This document shows, in pieces, positions 29,919 to 42,156 of a DNA stretch of 64,000 nt. Each line of letters opens with the position of its first letter. Positions within the stretch are counted from its first letter, which is position 1. The position numbers were made by a program, and so were the translations under genes. Under the pieces are notes generated by a model, which saw only the letters and a program-made list of their open reading frames with translations, had not been told where the DNA came from and did no database searches. This stretch comes from Allolobophora icterica (Eukaryota; Annelida; Clitellata; Crassiclitellata; Lumbricidae): the NCBI GenBank assembly GCA_963556255.1, contig OY744611.1, forward strand, positions 33,245,103-33,309,102. Direction: 5' to 3'.

Positions 29919-31010
29919 ATGCCTGTGGATAAATTCGGACATACTGATGTTGGATACTCGGAAAGAATAATTGCCGGAGGAGTTACATTGTCTCAAGCAA
30001 ATGCTACTTTCCTTCGTATGGATGGGACAAACGCCGCGACCGAGAATATTAATTTAGATTCTCATAAACTGGTCAACGTGTTAGAACCTACTAATTCCCA
30101 AGATGGTGCTACCAAAAATTACGTAGATTTAAACAGCGGTGTAAACAAAGTTTCTAAGACTGGTGACGTTATGACCGGCAATCTATTTTTAAGTGTGGGC
30201 TCGGATCGTCAACGTAATATGGGGTGTAAGGATCTACGCGGAAACAAACTGTTTGCTTTGATACTGGGTAATCTGTTAAACAAAATAGAAGGTTATTTAA
30301 ACCAACCTATAACGTTGCAATCGATCGAAGGTTTCTTGTGCAAAGTGGGAACGGAAAATATAATTCGATTCGGTAAATCGTCCAGCGACCATAAAATCGA
30401 TGTTTACCAAGATATCGTTATGAGACAAAAATCTATAACCGATTTAAAAAACCCCGTTAATCCTCAAGATGCCTCCACTAAAAATTATGTAGATAACGCT
30501 CTTAGTAGAGCGGATAATAATGCTCTGAAAAAATGTCATATCGGATACATACCTATTTTGGAGGCTGACGAAAGTGTTACCGGATTTATGGCAAGTGCTA
30601 GTTCAACTGTTACTGACAAGTATCAAGCGTATGGAGCTTTCAATAGTCTAAATGCAGATGGTTCAAACGGAACATGGATCGCGGATAGTAGTTCAATCCT
30701 AAATGTCTGGCTGCAGATAAAATGTCCTGAGCCGGTTAAAATTTGGAGAATTGCGTTGAAAGCGATAAGACGCAACAGAGGCGCATACCAGATTACAAAC
30801 TGGATTTTAAACGGAAGTAACGATGGATCAACGTTCACCCAATTATTAAGATCGACGCAGGCATTATTAAACACCGAATCTGCTCCGTCATTTTTTAATC
30901 TTACAACGACTCCAACTGCGTACCAGTATTACAGACTTACAGTAACAAGCAACCCCAGTCACACTGTGGTAGGAGTAGAAGTCCTACAATTATACGTATA
31001 CGATACATAA
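29919..31010 (+). CDS. Tail-fibre-like protein 2 (long shaft, discoidin-like tip)
   Basis: 363 aa from the ATG at 29919 (context attataaaATG); the in-frame ATG at 29901 lies in the AT leader and is less likely. The N-terminal 60 residues are nearly identical to fibre 1. Then comes an extra shaft of about 130 residues (TGDVMTGNLFLSVG, NKIEGYLNQPITLQSIEGF) ending in a second QDASTKNYVD repeat. The discoidin-like tip follows (AYGAFNSLNADGSNGTW, NVWLQIKCPEPVKIWRIAL). The tip has diverged from fibre 1. Its likely role is attachment to a host glycan or receptor. It is the last gene of the element and is intact. Confidence 0.8.
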   Translation: MPVDKFGHTDVGYSERIIAGGVTLSQANATFLRMDGTNAATENINLDSHKLVNVLEPTNSQDGATKNYVDLNSGVNKVSKTGDVMTGNLFLSVGSDRQRNMGCKDLRGNKLFALILGNLLNKIEGYLNQPITLQSIEGFLCKVGTENIIRFGKSSSDHKIDVYQDIVMRQKSITDLKNPVNPQDASTKNYVDNALSRADNNALKKCHIGYIPILEADESVTGFMASASSTVTDKYQAYGAFNSLNADGSNGTWIADSSSILNVWLQIKCPEPVKIWRIALKAIRRNRGAYQITNWILNGSNDGSTFTQLLRSTQALLNTESAPSFFNLTTTPTAYQYYRLTVTSNPSHTVVGVEVLQLYVYDT

Positions 31011-31029
31011 ATCGGGGCTAGGTACCGTT
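31011..31029. other. Short spacer after fibre 2
   Basis: Nothing recognisable. Confidence 0.3.
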
Positions 31030-31130
31030 ATAAAACATTTTCAAGGTCAAGGTCATATTCAAGGTCTAATTTTAGGTCAAGGTCATTTTCAGGGTCGAGG
31101 TCAAACGTCAAGGTCAAGGTCAAGTATACT
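31030..31130. repeat. (AAGGTC)-type minisatellite
   Basis: Imperfect copies of 'caaggtcaaggtcattttcagg'. Confidence 0.85.
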
Positions 31131-31159
31131 ACTACTACTACCACCAGTATTTCCAGTAT

Positions 31160-31560
31160 TTCAATATTTCCACATAGGTCCCATATTCCCACATTGAATC
31201 CATATTGCCCACATAGAACCCATATTGCCACACAACTCATATTGCCCACATAGAACCCATATTTCCCACATAGAACCCATATTGCCATGTTAGGTCCATA
31301 TTTCCATGTAAGGTCCATATTTCCCACATCGAACCCATATTGCCCACATAGAACCCATATTGCCCACATGGAACCCATATTGCCCACATAGAACCCATAT
31401 TCCAATGTAAGGCCCATATTGCCATGTAAGGACCATATTACCATATAAGACCCATATTTCCCACATAGTACCTATATTTCCAACATAGTACCTATATTGC
31501 CATGCAAGGTCCATATTGCCATATAAGGTCCATATTCCCATCTAAGGCCCATATCCCCGG
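31160..31560. repeat. Minisatellite, ~20-bp unit 'acccatattgcccacataga'
   Basis: About 18 imperfect copies, with variants in which 'gccatgtaaggtc' replaces 'gcccacatagaa'. Translations of it (Trp/Tyr/Gly-rich ORFs on the minus strand) are repeat artefacts. Confidence 0.95.
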
Positions 31561-31677
31561 CTGGCAGCCATGATCCGCAGCCATCGATTCAGCCATAACG
31601 AGCGTGTTAGCAAGAAGATTGACCTAATATAAAATTTTCGCGATTTCTGTCTGTTTTCTCCAATTTTTACCGAGTAG

Positions 31678-31886
31678 CAGGGCTGAAGTCGAGGGTATAC
31701 GTGGGTATACAGCGTGTACTCACCTCTAGAGACCGTATACTCACCTCACAAAATATTTATATTTATTTATATTAAAATACTGTAGCGTATACTCACAAAA
31801 TACTATAGCGTATACTCACCTCTAATTTGTTTCGGAAAACTAATCGGTAGCGTATACTCACCTCTAATTTTACCACTACAGCCCTG
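31678..31886. mobile_element. hAT-type MITE, copy 1 (209 bp)
   Basis: Termini cagggctg...cagccctg, flanked by the perfect 8-bp duplication ccgagtag (31670-31677 and 31887-31894). A second copy in the opposite orientation lies at 44558-44773. Confidence 0.92.
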
Positions 31887-32057
31887 CCGAGTAGCGTAGC
31901 CTATATGTAATCATTCTGTTTCAGCCATCTAGTGACCTACTAACTACCCCAACATCACATTATAACCCAGTTGCAATCTTTCTTGCCAATTACACAGTGG
32001 TTCATCTTAAGCGCTGGTCCATCTTTTGCAACTTTCCCACAAATCGCGGAAAAATAT

Positions 32058-32106
32058 GCTGCCCCGTGCGCTTTGGCGAAATATCAGCCAAACCGCACGG
32101 GGCAGC
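32058..32106. repeat. GC-rich hairpin
   Basis: Arms tgccccgtgcg-ctttggc and gccaaa-ccgcacggggca close on a short loop. Function unknown; it lies in the non-coding right end of the Polinton. Confidence 0.75.
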
Positions 32107-32454
32107 AACCCAAAACTTGTCACGTCCAGACGAAATCTGTCACGAACGAAAATTTCCGTCACGGATCTTTTTCGTGACGAGTTTGAGAGTGAAGGCCGAT
32201 AATATTTCGCTCGCTCGTATCGACGCACGACACAGCGTCCAATCTGCTGCTAGACTGATTGTTGCGACGCCTGGTGAATGGCAAGGCTAGAAGATGCATT
32301 TACTATAACAACACTAGGCCTACAGACAGTCTACAGGATAACTGTTGAAAACATATGTTGTATAAAAATAACATTTTTAAACAGTATATCAAATATTGCG
32401 ATAGCAATAATTTTCTGTTAAAGATGTGAAACACTCTTATAACGCGTTCTAATC

Positions 32455-32545
32455 TTGCACAGCCAAATGACATCAATGGTCCAGTGGTGTAGGTCAATGC
32501 CTTAGAACCGAACGACCGTGGGTTCGAATCCAACTAAGTCCGTGT
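32455..32545 (+). repeat. tRNA-derived SINE-like sequence
   Basis: Box A-like ggtccagtggtgtagg and box B-like gggttcgaatccaa at tRNA spacing, followed by a T-rich tail. It does not fold as an intact tRNA by eye. It lies inside the Polinton. Confidence 0.6.
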
Positions 32546-32778
32546 TTATTTATGTTTTTATTTTTTTTTGTGGAGAATGCTAACAGAACACCGCTGTGGG
32601 TGTGCAACAGTGTATTGAACGATCATGATGATAGAAAGAGAGCTGAAGATATTATAAAGGTGATTTCGAGTTGTCTAACATAGACGATAGAGGCGAATCG
32701 GCTCGAAACGTGCAGTGAGGAGACAGACAGACATACATACAGACAGGCAGGCAGACAGACATGCATAGGCCTACAGAC

Positions 32779-33049
32779 ATACACGTGACCGCTCTTCATT
32801 AACCGATCTTCATTAACCGATCGTCATTAACCGAACGTATCTAGCTAAATATTATCACATCGTAAGCCTATTTTACAAGTACTTTCAAGCGACGTCAACA
32901 GATCACAGTCGCTCCTCTGATACCCACAAAAATGACTAATTAATTAATTAATTAATTAATTAATTAATTAATTAGGTAATTGGATAATTGGCTATTAATT
33001 AATTAGCGTAATTGGGTAATTGGCGGAGAGGCCTACTTTGTACACTACT
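32779..33049. repeat. Polinton right terminal inverted repeat
   Basis: 271 bp, reverse complement of 14171-14427. It carries one more copy of the 14-bp cattaaccgatcgt unit and a longer (TTAA)n tract than the left end. Confidence 0.95.
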
Positions 33050-33055
33050 GAGCTT
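33050..33055. other. Right target-site duplication (gagctt)
   Basis: Repeats 14165-14170. Confidence 0.95.
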
Positions 33056-33147
33056 CAATGTCTTATTTTCAACAAATGGATCCATAAAATAAACCTTGGC
33101 TTATGTGTTTTTTAACAACTTTACTATTTTTATAAATGATCGCGGGG

Positions 33148-33250
33148 TATCGTCCTATGAGGAATCGTCCTATGAGGAATCGTCCTATGAGGAATCTTCC
33201 TATGAGCAATCGTCCTTTGAGCGATCGTTCTATGAGCGATCGTCCTATGA
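33148..33250. repeat. Right outer inverted repeat flanking the Polinton insertion
   Basis: Seven or so tandem 14-15-bp units 'gagcgatcgtcctat / gaggaatcgtcctat'. The last ones are the reverse complement of 13728-13766. Confidence 0.65.
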
Positions 33251-33444
33251 GCGATAGTCCGCATACCATTCTCAGTTGCACATTAAGCGCCTGGATTGGA
33301 ATTAGGAGCAAATGAACGTTAACGCTAAAATCCTGTCCTTATTCTTGGTTGTTAAATAACTCTTATTAGGTTTGCGTGATTTAACCAATCGGCGGATTAA
33401 AATATTAAAAAAAACGATTGTCTGCGGAGCAATATTATAGTAAC

Positions 33445-33685
33445 CTGATGTTTGGGGTGGGAATTCTCTTCAGTTGGTCCCCTCGTTTAAGCTTAATTGT
33501 GAGCGCTGCAGCGTAATAATCGTATCCTTCCCTATAATATATTATATCATAATGCTTTCTCATTTCAGTTTCCTCTCTTTCATAGGCCAGTCTGTGACTT
33601 TCTAAGATACGATCGAGTTCTCTTTTCTCTCTGTAGTTCATCTGTTTGGGATCGAAATCACAAACTACACGTAAATTGATTTCTT
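33445..33685 (-). CDS. SH3-CARD-NHL gene, exon 2: coiled coil and first half of the SH3 domain
   Basis: A 241-nt exon with acceptor tgatttttactttcag and donor CATCAG|gttact, phase 1 in and phase 2 out. It encodes a charged helix (REKRELDRILESHRLAYERE), probably a short coiled coil. Then follows YDYYAAALTIKLKRGDQLKRI, the N-terminal SH3 half: the ALYDY-like strand and the 'l.f.kGD.l.i' strand. The phase-2 donor matches exon 3 at 13619, across 19.8 kb that contain the Polinton. Without the Polinton the intron would be about 0.95 kb. Confidence 0.82.
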
Positions 33686-34164
33686 CTGAAAGTAAAAATC
33701 ACAAAAATTCTTCACTCTTGTTAAATGAATCCCTGAAAATTATTACGTATAAAATAAATTCGGAAATAGGCAAGGCATGTATGTATGCATGCACGTACGT
33801 AGGTATGTATGTAAAGGAAGGAACGAAGAAATGAATGGTGGATTTATTGAATGAAGGAAATAACTGGATATTTACTTCAGCGCCTTTTAAAGTACCCGAA
33901 GCGCTGTGAGAGCTTATGGAAATAAGTAAAAAAATTCGAGAAAGAAGAAAATCAATTTCTCTGTTGACCTACGAGGAGCAGAATCCTACCGTACAAGTTT
34001 ACGTCTTTCTCAGCATTTTCATCATATGGCAACTTTCAGGGACCTCACAAAAACCCAGGTACAAGGTACAACTTATTGTAGCGATACCGATTAAAAGTGC
34101 ATATTTTCAGTGAAAGGTGATTCTTGATGGACGACGCGAAAACATAATGATTTGTTGAGATTAC

Positions 34165-34222
34165 CTTCAGCTGCAGAAGTTCTTTGTGAGGCCATGTCTT
34201 TCATTCTTCTTCGTGAAAACAT
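34165..34222 (-). CDS. SH3-CARD-NHL gene, exon 1 (start)
   Basis: Candidate first coding exon with donor CTGAAG|gtaatc in phase 1, which fits exon 2. Two in-frame ATGs are available, 34222 and 34204; the inner one gives MKDMASQRTSAAE. From 34204 the six exons sum to 2013 nt (670 aa plus stop), divisible by three, which supports the model. Upstream sequence has no other strong start. As a very short exon it is the least certain part of the gene. Confidence 0.6.
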
Positions 34223-34790
34223 AAAATATACAAGGTATTTTGCAAGCATTACATGAGAAACAGTAATGGTAGTAGTTGTATTGACAGTAGTAGAAGTGAT
34301 GGACTTTTGAATGTCAATTACAGATGATCAGAGTTTGATTTTGTCATGACCCTGCTGCGATTCGCTGATTTCATTGAGGCTACTAATGAACTTCAATGTC
34401 TACCCTACATTAACCGATGTTGTGCTAGCCCTCTTAAATGTTCTTTAAATGTCATAAAATAAATGACCAGATACAAGGATCGTAATTAAGCTAAAATGTA
34501 TTGTGATGGTAATGGCGTGGGTTTGGTGAGTCATCGATTGATGCCTTCTGTATTAAGCATCGGCGCTATCTAAGTTACTAAATTAATAATTAATAATACC
34601 ACTCAAATATAATCGCGATCGCACTCCTCTTCCAACATCGAAGTCTTAATAAGTATAATCGCGATCGCCATTCATTCCTCCCTTTTCGTATATAAATGTC
34701 ATTATTGATTGATTGATTATTCGTTTATTCTCATCGCACGTTGACACACCGCAACATGTTACAGCAAGCAAATGAAGAAATATATAGGAA
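34223..34790. other. Upstream region of the SH3-CARD-NHL gene
   Basis: Presumed promoter region for the minus-strand gene. No TATA box that I would trust. A direct repeat of tataatcgcgatcgc occurs near 34607 and 34656. Confidence 0.35.
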
Positions 34791-34799
34791 ATGAAGTAA

Positions 34800-35205
34800 C
34801 TAGTGATCTCGACTATTTAAGGGCAGAATACAAGACTATAGGTATGAAATTCGAGTCGTCCTTAGGAGGAAGGGCAAAGTCATGTGGGCGCGGGCGGAGA
34901 TCGTACTGTCGCTCAATTACAGGCGGGAATAAACCCCTTAGAACGTGAAATGAGTTACGAGAGTACCAGGACCAAATCGGCCCTTCTCATCAGCTGCTCC
35001 ACATTAGGCATTGATTCAGTAAGATAGCCAGCCCTTTTCCCTCTGAGAATAAATCTATCCATCCTGTCGCGAGCAGCTGCTGTGGTTCTTCCCCACCATA
35101 AGGGGGCTGCGTATAACATTCTAGAGACGGTGGTGGCGGTTGCAACCTGCTGCAGGGACGCGATCGGTAGGCCCCTTGGAGGCCTTACATCTAGGCAATT
35201 GAACG
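34800..35205 (-). pseudogene. Non-LTR retrotransposon ORF2 C-terminal fragment
   Basis: The reverse complement encodes VATATTVSRMLYAAPLWWG, DRMDRFILRGKRAGYL and ESMPNVEQLMRRADL, then frameshifted continuation. This is the region downstream of the RT palm in LINEs. Confidence 0.75.
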
Positions 35206-35820
35206 TTACTTCTAATATTAGAATATAAAACTAATATAGACTTACCATAGTTAACATAAATACTTATAATATTTAATAACAGTGTTGATCTAGGTCAAGT
35301 GACATAGGCTTATGTTTACAGGTGCGAGCTAAGCAATGCACAGGTTGCAACCCAAATCTGCCAAACCTCAGTGGTCTGTTTTGATTTGTTTTTTTCTTAT
35401 GTAGTACAATGTACATAACGATAATTCAACAAATGATGTAAAAGTATATATGACTTTGGAATGCTTACCTTGATCCAAACAGGTTTGATAATCTCCACAA
35501 TGGTTACTTGCATGGCGATTAACTTAAGAGATGTTCTTTGTGCTTTACGCTTCGTTGACTCTGCACGACACGGTATAGCTTGAAATATTTACACTGGGAA
35601 TTCCACTGGCATTTTATGATTGCTTTGGAATTTCCATAAGCAAACATTCCTAGACGACTATTATTATATTTCAGACTTATAATATTTTTGTTAGCAAGAG
35701 ATCTTTTCTGTCTGCCCTTCTATTACGTCTACGTAGCAGGTGGACCCGTATCAGCAGCAGTAGTTTCTGAGAAAGACCTTGTTTAGTCTAGCACACTTCT
35801 ACGCGATTCATTTTAATGAA
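35206..35820. other. Intergenic, no gene seen
   Basis: AT-rich and unremarkable; ends in a (TAC)n array. Confidence 0.4.
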
Positions 35821-36000
<180 letters not shown>

Positions 36001-36149
36001 CTACTACTGCTACTGCTACTGCTATCATTATCATTATTATTACTACTACTACGACTACTAATACTATTATCATTATTATTATTATTATTTTTTTGCCCCG
36101 AGGTAAAAAAGATCCCTCAGGGACTTCAAGATTACTAAAACTGTCAAGA

Positions 36150-37145
36150 GTCTGGAACGGCTAGAACTCCTCGGGCTCAGGCAAAAGGTGAGCAAACGTC
36201 CCACAAATTGCAACGGCATTGAAGCGTTGGATGGTCAGGGAAATGCGTTGAAATAAGAATGCAGTTTCGCGAAGGTCTCCTGTTGAAAGGGTTAGATGTC
36301 TCCCAATGTCACTGATCAGAGACATGCCGGTGGCGTTCGTGGGGCTCAGTGTTTCGAAGGCCAGAGGCACGAATTCGTATTCCTCCAGAAGAGCGGTTTA
36401 TTTCGTGATTTTCTTTGGGCAGCTATTTCCGCTGCCGGACCGGCTCTGATGGCGGTCGCCGAGACATATGACGCCGAGAATTCTTATCTAGGCTCTGTTC
36501 AGTCAGAAAATCGAGTTCCACCGCCGCTAAGAAGGCGATGGATATCGACGGGTTCGTTGATCATTGGCTCCGGGCAACTTTGACATGGTCCTTGGAAAGC
36601 CACCGCATCACCGACAAGCTCTTGAACAGGAAGCTTGTTTCACGGGGTCATCGGTGATTTTCGATAGTCGGCGATCAATTTCCGATAGAAAGGCGAGGTC
36701 CTCCCTTTTACATAGACCGAAGGTTCCACCGCTACAGGTATGAAGATGTATCTCTTCTGTAGTTCCGAGTATTTGGAACTACAGAAGAGTTATATATTCA
36801 TACCTGTAGCGGTGGAACCTTCGGTCAATAAGGACAGCCTACTATTCCACGGTATCAAGGTCTGGCCATCCGGTCTCTTGCCATCCGTCCTGGACAGGCC
36901 GAACGGCTCCTTGACCGCCGTGATGCCGGCTCTGTTGAGGCTGCGGTGGATGAGGTCGTTGATGTTGCTGTGCCTAGCTTGTCGGCCGAACCCCATTGAG
37001 CACAACAGCCCATGTGCGCCTCTGGACGAAACGTAGGAGCCGCATGCGCATTTGTGCGGTTCGCTGATTGCAACACCTAATCGTAGGCCATCCTCATGGC
37101 CTCGCCGTCCGGTCTGAGGCCGCCAGCAGCGAGCGGGAGGCCGTG
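36150..37145 (-). pseudogene. Retroelement RT-associated C-terminal protein, broken
   Basis: On the minus strand, reading 37140 to 36790: GRRGHEDGLRLGVAISEPHK, CGSYVSSRGAHGLLCS, HSNINDLIHRSLNRAGI and TDGKRPDGQTLIPW. After a hairpin insertion it continues YVSATAIRAGPAAEIAAQRK, then FETLSPTNATGMSLI and RETAFLFQRISLTIQRFNAV. This order is that of a retroelement C-terminal region common in invertebrates. Frameshifts show it is dead. Confidence 0.7.
36715..36826. repeat. Near-perfect 112-bp hairpin
   Basis: Two arms of about 51 bp beginning gaccgaaggttccaccgc around a loop of about 7 bases (near gagtatt). The few mismatches lie near the arm centres. It interrupts the retroelement remnant. Confidence 0.9.
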
Positions 37146-37326
37146 TAGCCAGTCCGAGGCTATTATTATATTGCATGGAACAGTCTTCCTGACCATGTGA
37201 AGAATACGTCATCTCTGGAGACATTCAAATCACAGCTCAAATCCTATCTCTTCAAACAATGCCATTGAACTCATGCACAGCGCCCTTTCCTTCGGCCTCG
37301 GCTGTGCTACGGTGCTATACAAATCG

Positions 37327-37330
<4 letters not shown>
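37146..37330 (+). mobile_element. CR1/L2-like LINE 3' end
   Basis: The translation contains AWNSLPDHVKN, SLETFKSQLKSYLF and a stop, then a GC-richer 3' UTR ending ctacggtgctatacaaatc and a (TTA)n tail. Confidence 0.8.
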
Positions 37331-37576
<246 letters not shown>

Positions 37577-37646
37577 TTTATTGAAAACCAAAAGCGAACC
37601 GCACATTGGTGAACAAATTGAGAAATAATATAAAACATAGAAGTAA

Positions 37647-37924
37647 TCTATACATATAATATCCATATAGTGTCCGTCTGTCGATAAACGCTACGTCACA
37701 AACGGCTTCTGTTCTATTGTGAAACATAAACCGGTTGTCTTGACGACGGGGGTCTTGACGACGGCGATAACCATGATACATATAGGCCTATAATATGACG
37801 TCATGATATATTGTGGAACAGAAGTAGTTTGTGACGTCAGTACTGTCGTCTTGACGACGGCGATCAGAGCATTTTAACCAACGATAAACCCTGCCGTCAT
37901 AATTATGACGGGCAAATACACTAG
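37647..37924 (+). mobile_element. Non-autonomous Helitron (278 bp)
   Basis: Begins TCTATACATATAATA after host A and ends CTAG before host T. An 18-bp perfect palindrome, ccgtcataattatgacgg, lies nine bases before CTAG. TC start, hairpin plus CTRR end and A|T insertion are the Helitron hallmarks. Inside are repeats of gtcttgacgacggcgat. Confidence 0.85.
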
Positions 37925-40388
<2,464 letters not shown>

Positions 40389-40458
40389 ATGAAGGCGGTC
40401 TGCTTCGTATTTGTCATTGCGTTTGCGATGGAGAATTATTGTGCCTCTGCTCAGTCAT
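40389..40458 (+). CDS. SUEL receptor copy 1, exon 1 (signal peptide)
   Basis: 70 nt encoding MKAVCFVFVIAFAMENYCASAQS plus one base. A hydrophobic core and Ala-Ser-Ala before Gln give a typical secretory signal. Donor T|gtgaga, phase 1, as in copy 2 at 58987-59056. The five exons of this gene sum to 1095 nt, giving a 364-aa type I membrane protein: signal peptide, SUEL lectin domain, Ser/Thr/Pro stalk, one membrane helix and a cytoplasmic tail with tyrosine motifs. A role as a carbohydrate-recognition receptor at the cell surface follows from this architecture. Confidence 0.85.
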
Positions 40459-41474
40459 GTGAGACTATATCTTTTTCGTCAAATATTCTCTTTGAATTAG
40501 GCCGACGTTTAAAGAAATCTAGATTTTTTATAAAGCATTTCCTTCGACGATTTCACCAACTGTATCTTCTGTAACAAGTAGTTTCTTTCACTTGTTTACT
40601 ATTTCATCTGCTGCATAAATAGTATTTTCAATAAGTCCTTTTAGACTTACTTACTATTTGATTAATTATAGTTTAGGGCCTATAGTCTATTTTCTAATAG
40701 TTACTTCTTATTATTTCTTCTACCAATTGCAATTTGTTCAACAAGTTTGGTCAAGGGTTGCCAAGTCAACTTACACGACAACGATTATAGGAAAAAGTGA
40801 GAAGGTAAAGAACTGCATTTGGGGAGCAGATCAGTAAGAGGCGTTACTGACTTTATATTTCTTAGCTCGGCGTGTGATGTCGGGTGGCCAATTTTATCCC
40901 TTGTCGAGTAGAAAACTGCTCAACTAAAACGGTCCTAAAAATCCGGAGAAAGTAAACAGAAAACGGTTGTCAAAAGTTCTGAAAACTGAAAATTTTCAGA
41001 AAGCTTGTGTACGAACTCGCTCTTATAAGTAGAGTAGCCTAAACTTCAGCTTCCCATGTCGCATAGTGAAACGTATAGGAGGCGCTTATTCAACTCTGCT
41101 TTTTGGCTCCCTTGGGTCTGAAATGAACGAATCCAAAGATCCCGTATACGTGACCAGCGTAATACAGGACTTGTCCTCTATTTCCCAGATGACGCCTCCT
41201 CTACAAAATCATAAGCAGAAGAATAGTGCGCAAAGAGCATGATCAGGTCGTTACGCAAAGTGCATTCCTTATGCCTCTTCTACAGCCAGCAGTTATACTG
41301 AATTGATTATTATAATTGGTTATTGTGACGAACTCGTTACTTGGGAAGATAAAATGTTTTCCATTTCTCAATTACTGGAGTCGTATGTTGCAATTCGAAG
41401 TCACATTCTGTGACTGCGCGTTACAAATTTTCGTACTACTACCACCACTGTAGCTACTTCTACCACTGCATATC

Positions 41475-41770
41475 CACCACCACCACCACCACCACCACCA
41501 CCACCACCACCACCACCACCACCACCACCACCACCACCACCACCACCACCACCACCACCACACCACCACCACCACCACCACCACCACCACCACCACCACC
41601 ACCACCACCACCACCAACACCAACACCAACACCAACACCAACACCAACACCAACACCACCACCACCACCACCACCACCACCACCACCACCAGATACAACA
41701 CCACCACCACCAGATACAACACCACCACCACCACCACCACCACCACCACCACCACCACCACCACCACCAA
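41475..41770. repeat. (CAC)n microsatellite with CAACAC and CAGATA variants
   Basis: Poly-Thr/Pro/Val/Trp ORFs in this stretch are artefacts. Confidence 0.97.
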
Positions 41771-41905
41771 TAATAATAATAAAATAGTGATAAAAGTAAC
41801 AATAAACTAAACCTTAAACTACGTTAACTCTCCTTACTCTAAATAGCCGTCGCTTGATTTCGCTTCCCTACATTAACTATCGAACCTTAAAAACTAATAA
41901 AAGTC

Positions 41906-41907
<2 letters not shown>

Positions 41908-41940
<33 letters not shown>

Positions 41941-42092
41941 AATAATGATTACAATAATGATGATGATGATGACAATGGTAATACTAATGTCAATAATAGT
42001 ACCAATTATAAATTTCATAATTATAATAATGATAATGATGATGACGATGACGACGGCGATGATGATGATGATAATAATAATTTTTTTGAGCC
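41908..42092. repeat. (AAT)n/(GAT)n degenerate microsatellite
   Basis: Trinucleotide tract with substitutions, ending in a poly-T and 'gagccatgagggctca'. Confidence 0.9.
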
Positions 42093-42134
42093 ATGAGGGC
42101 TCAAAATTAATTAAAGCCTTTTTTGAGGGAAAGC

Positions 42135-42156
42135 ACAATAATAATAGTAATAATAA

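Larger units (their letters stand above)
14171..33049. mobile_element. Complete Polinton/Maverick (adintovirus-type) provirus, 18.9 kb
   Basis: The element is delimited to the base by inverted termini starting agtagtgtac and flanking gagctt duplications. It starts with 5'-AG, as Polintons do. It carries the diagnostic set: RVE integrase, protein-primed type PolB, packaging ATPase, adenain-like protease, double-jelly-roll major capsid protein and penton-like minor capsid protein. It also has several small virion-type ORFs and two fibre-like genes. Only polB shows a clear break. Later insertions are a pogo-like element (28105-29831), a hAT MITE (31678-31886), a SINE (about 32455-32545) and minisatellites (31030-31560), all in the right third. 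Host genes around it are intron-split and unrelated, so it is a mobile insertion, lying in an intron of the SH3-CARD-NHL gene. Confidence 0.97.

Noticed and set aside
31028..31541. Trp/Tyr/Gly/Met-rich minus-strand ORFs after fibre 2
   Set aside because: They are translations of the 20-bp minisatellite.
32461..32540. Functional tRNA genes here and at 51662 and 62818
   Set aside because: Box A and B motifs are present but acceptor stems do not pair by eye and tails follow, so they are better explained as SINE heads.
14171..33049. LTR retrotransposon or retrovirus, because of the RVE integrase
   Set aside because: No reverse transcriptase, gag or direct LTRs are present; the termini are inverted and the capsid, ATPase and PolB genes are of the Polinton type.
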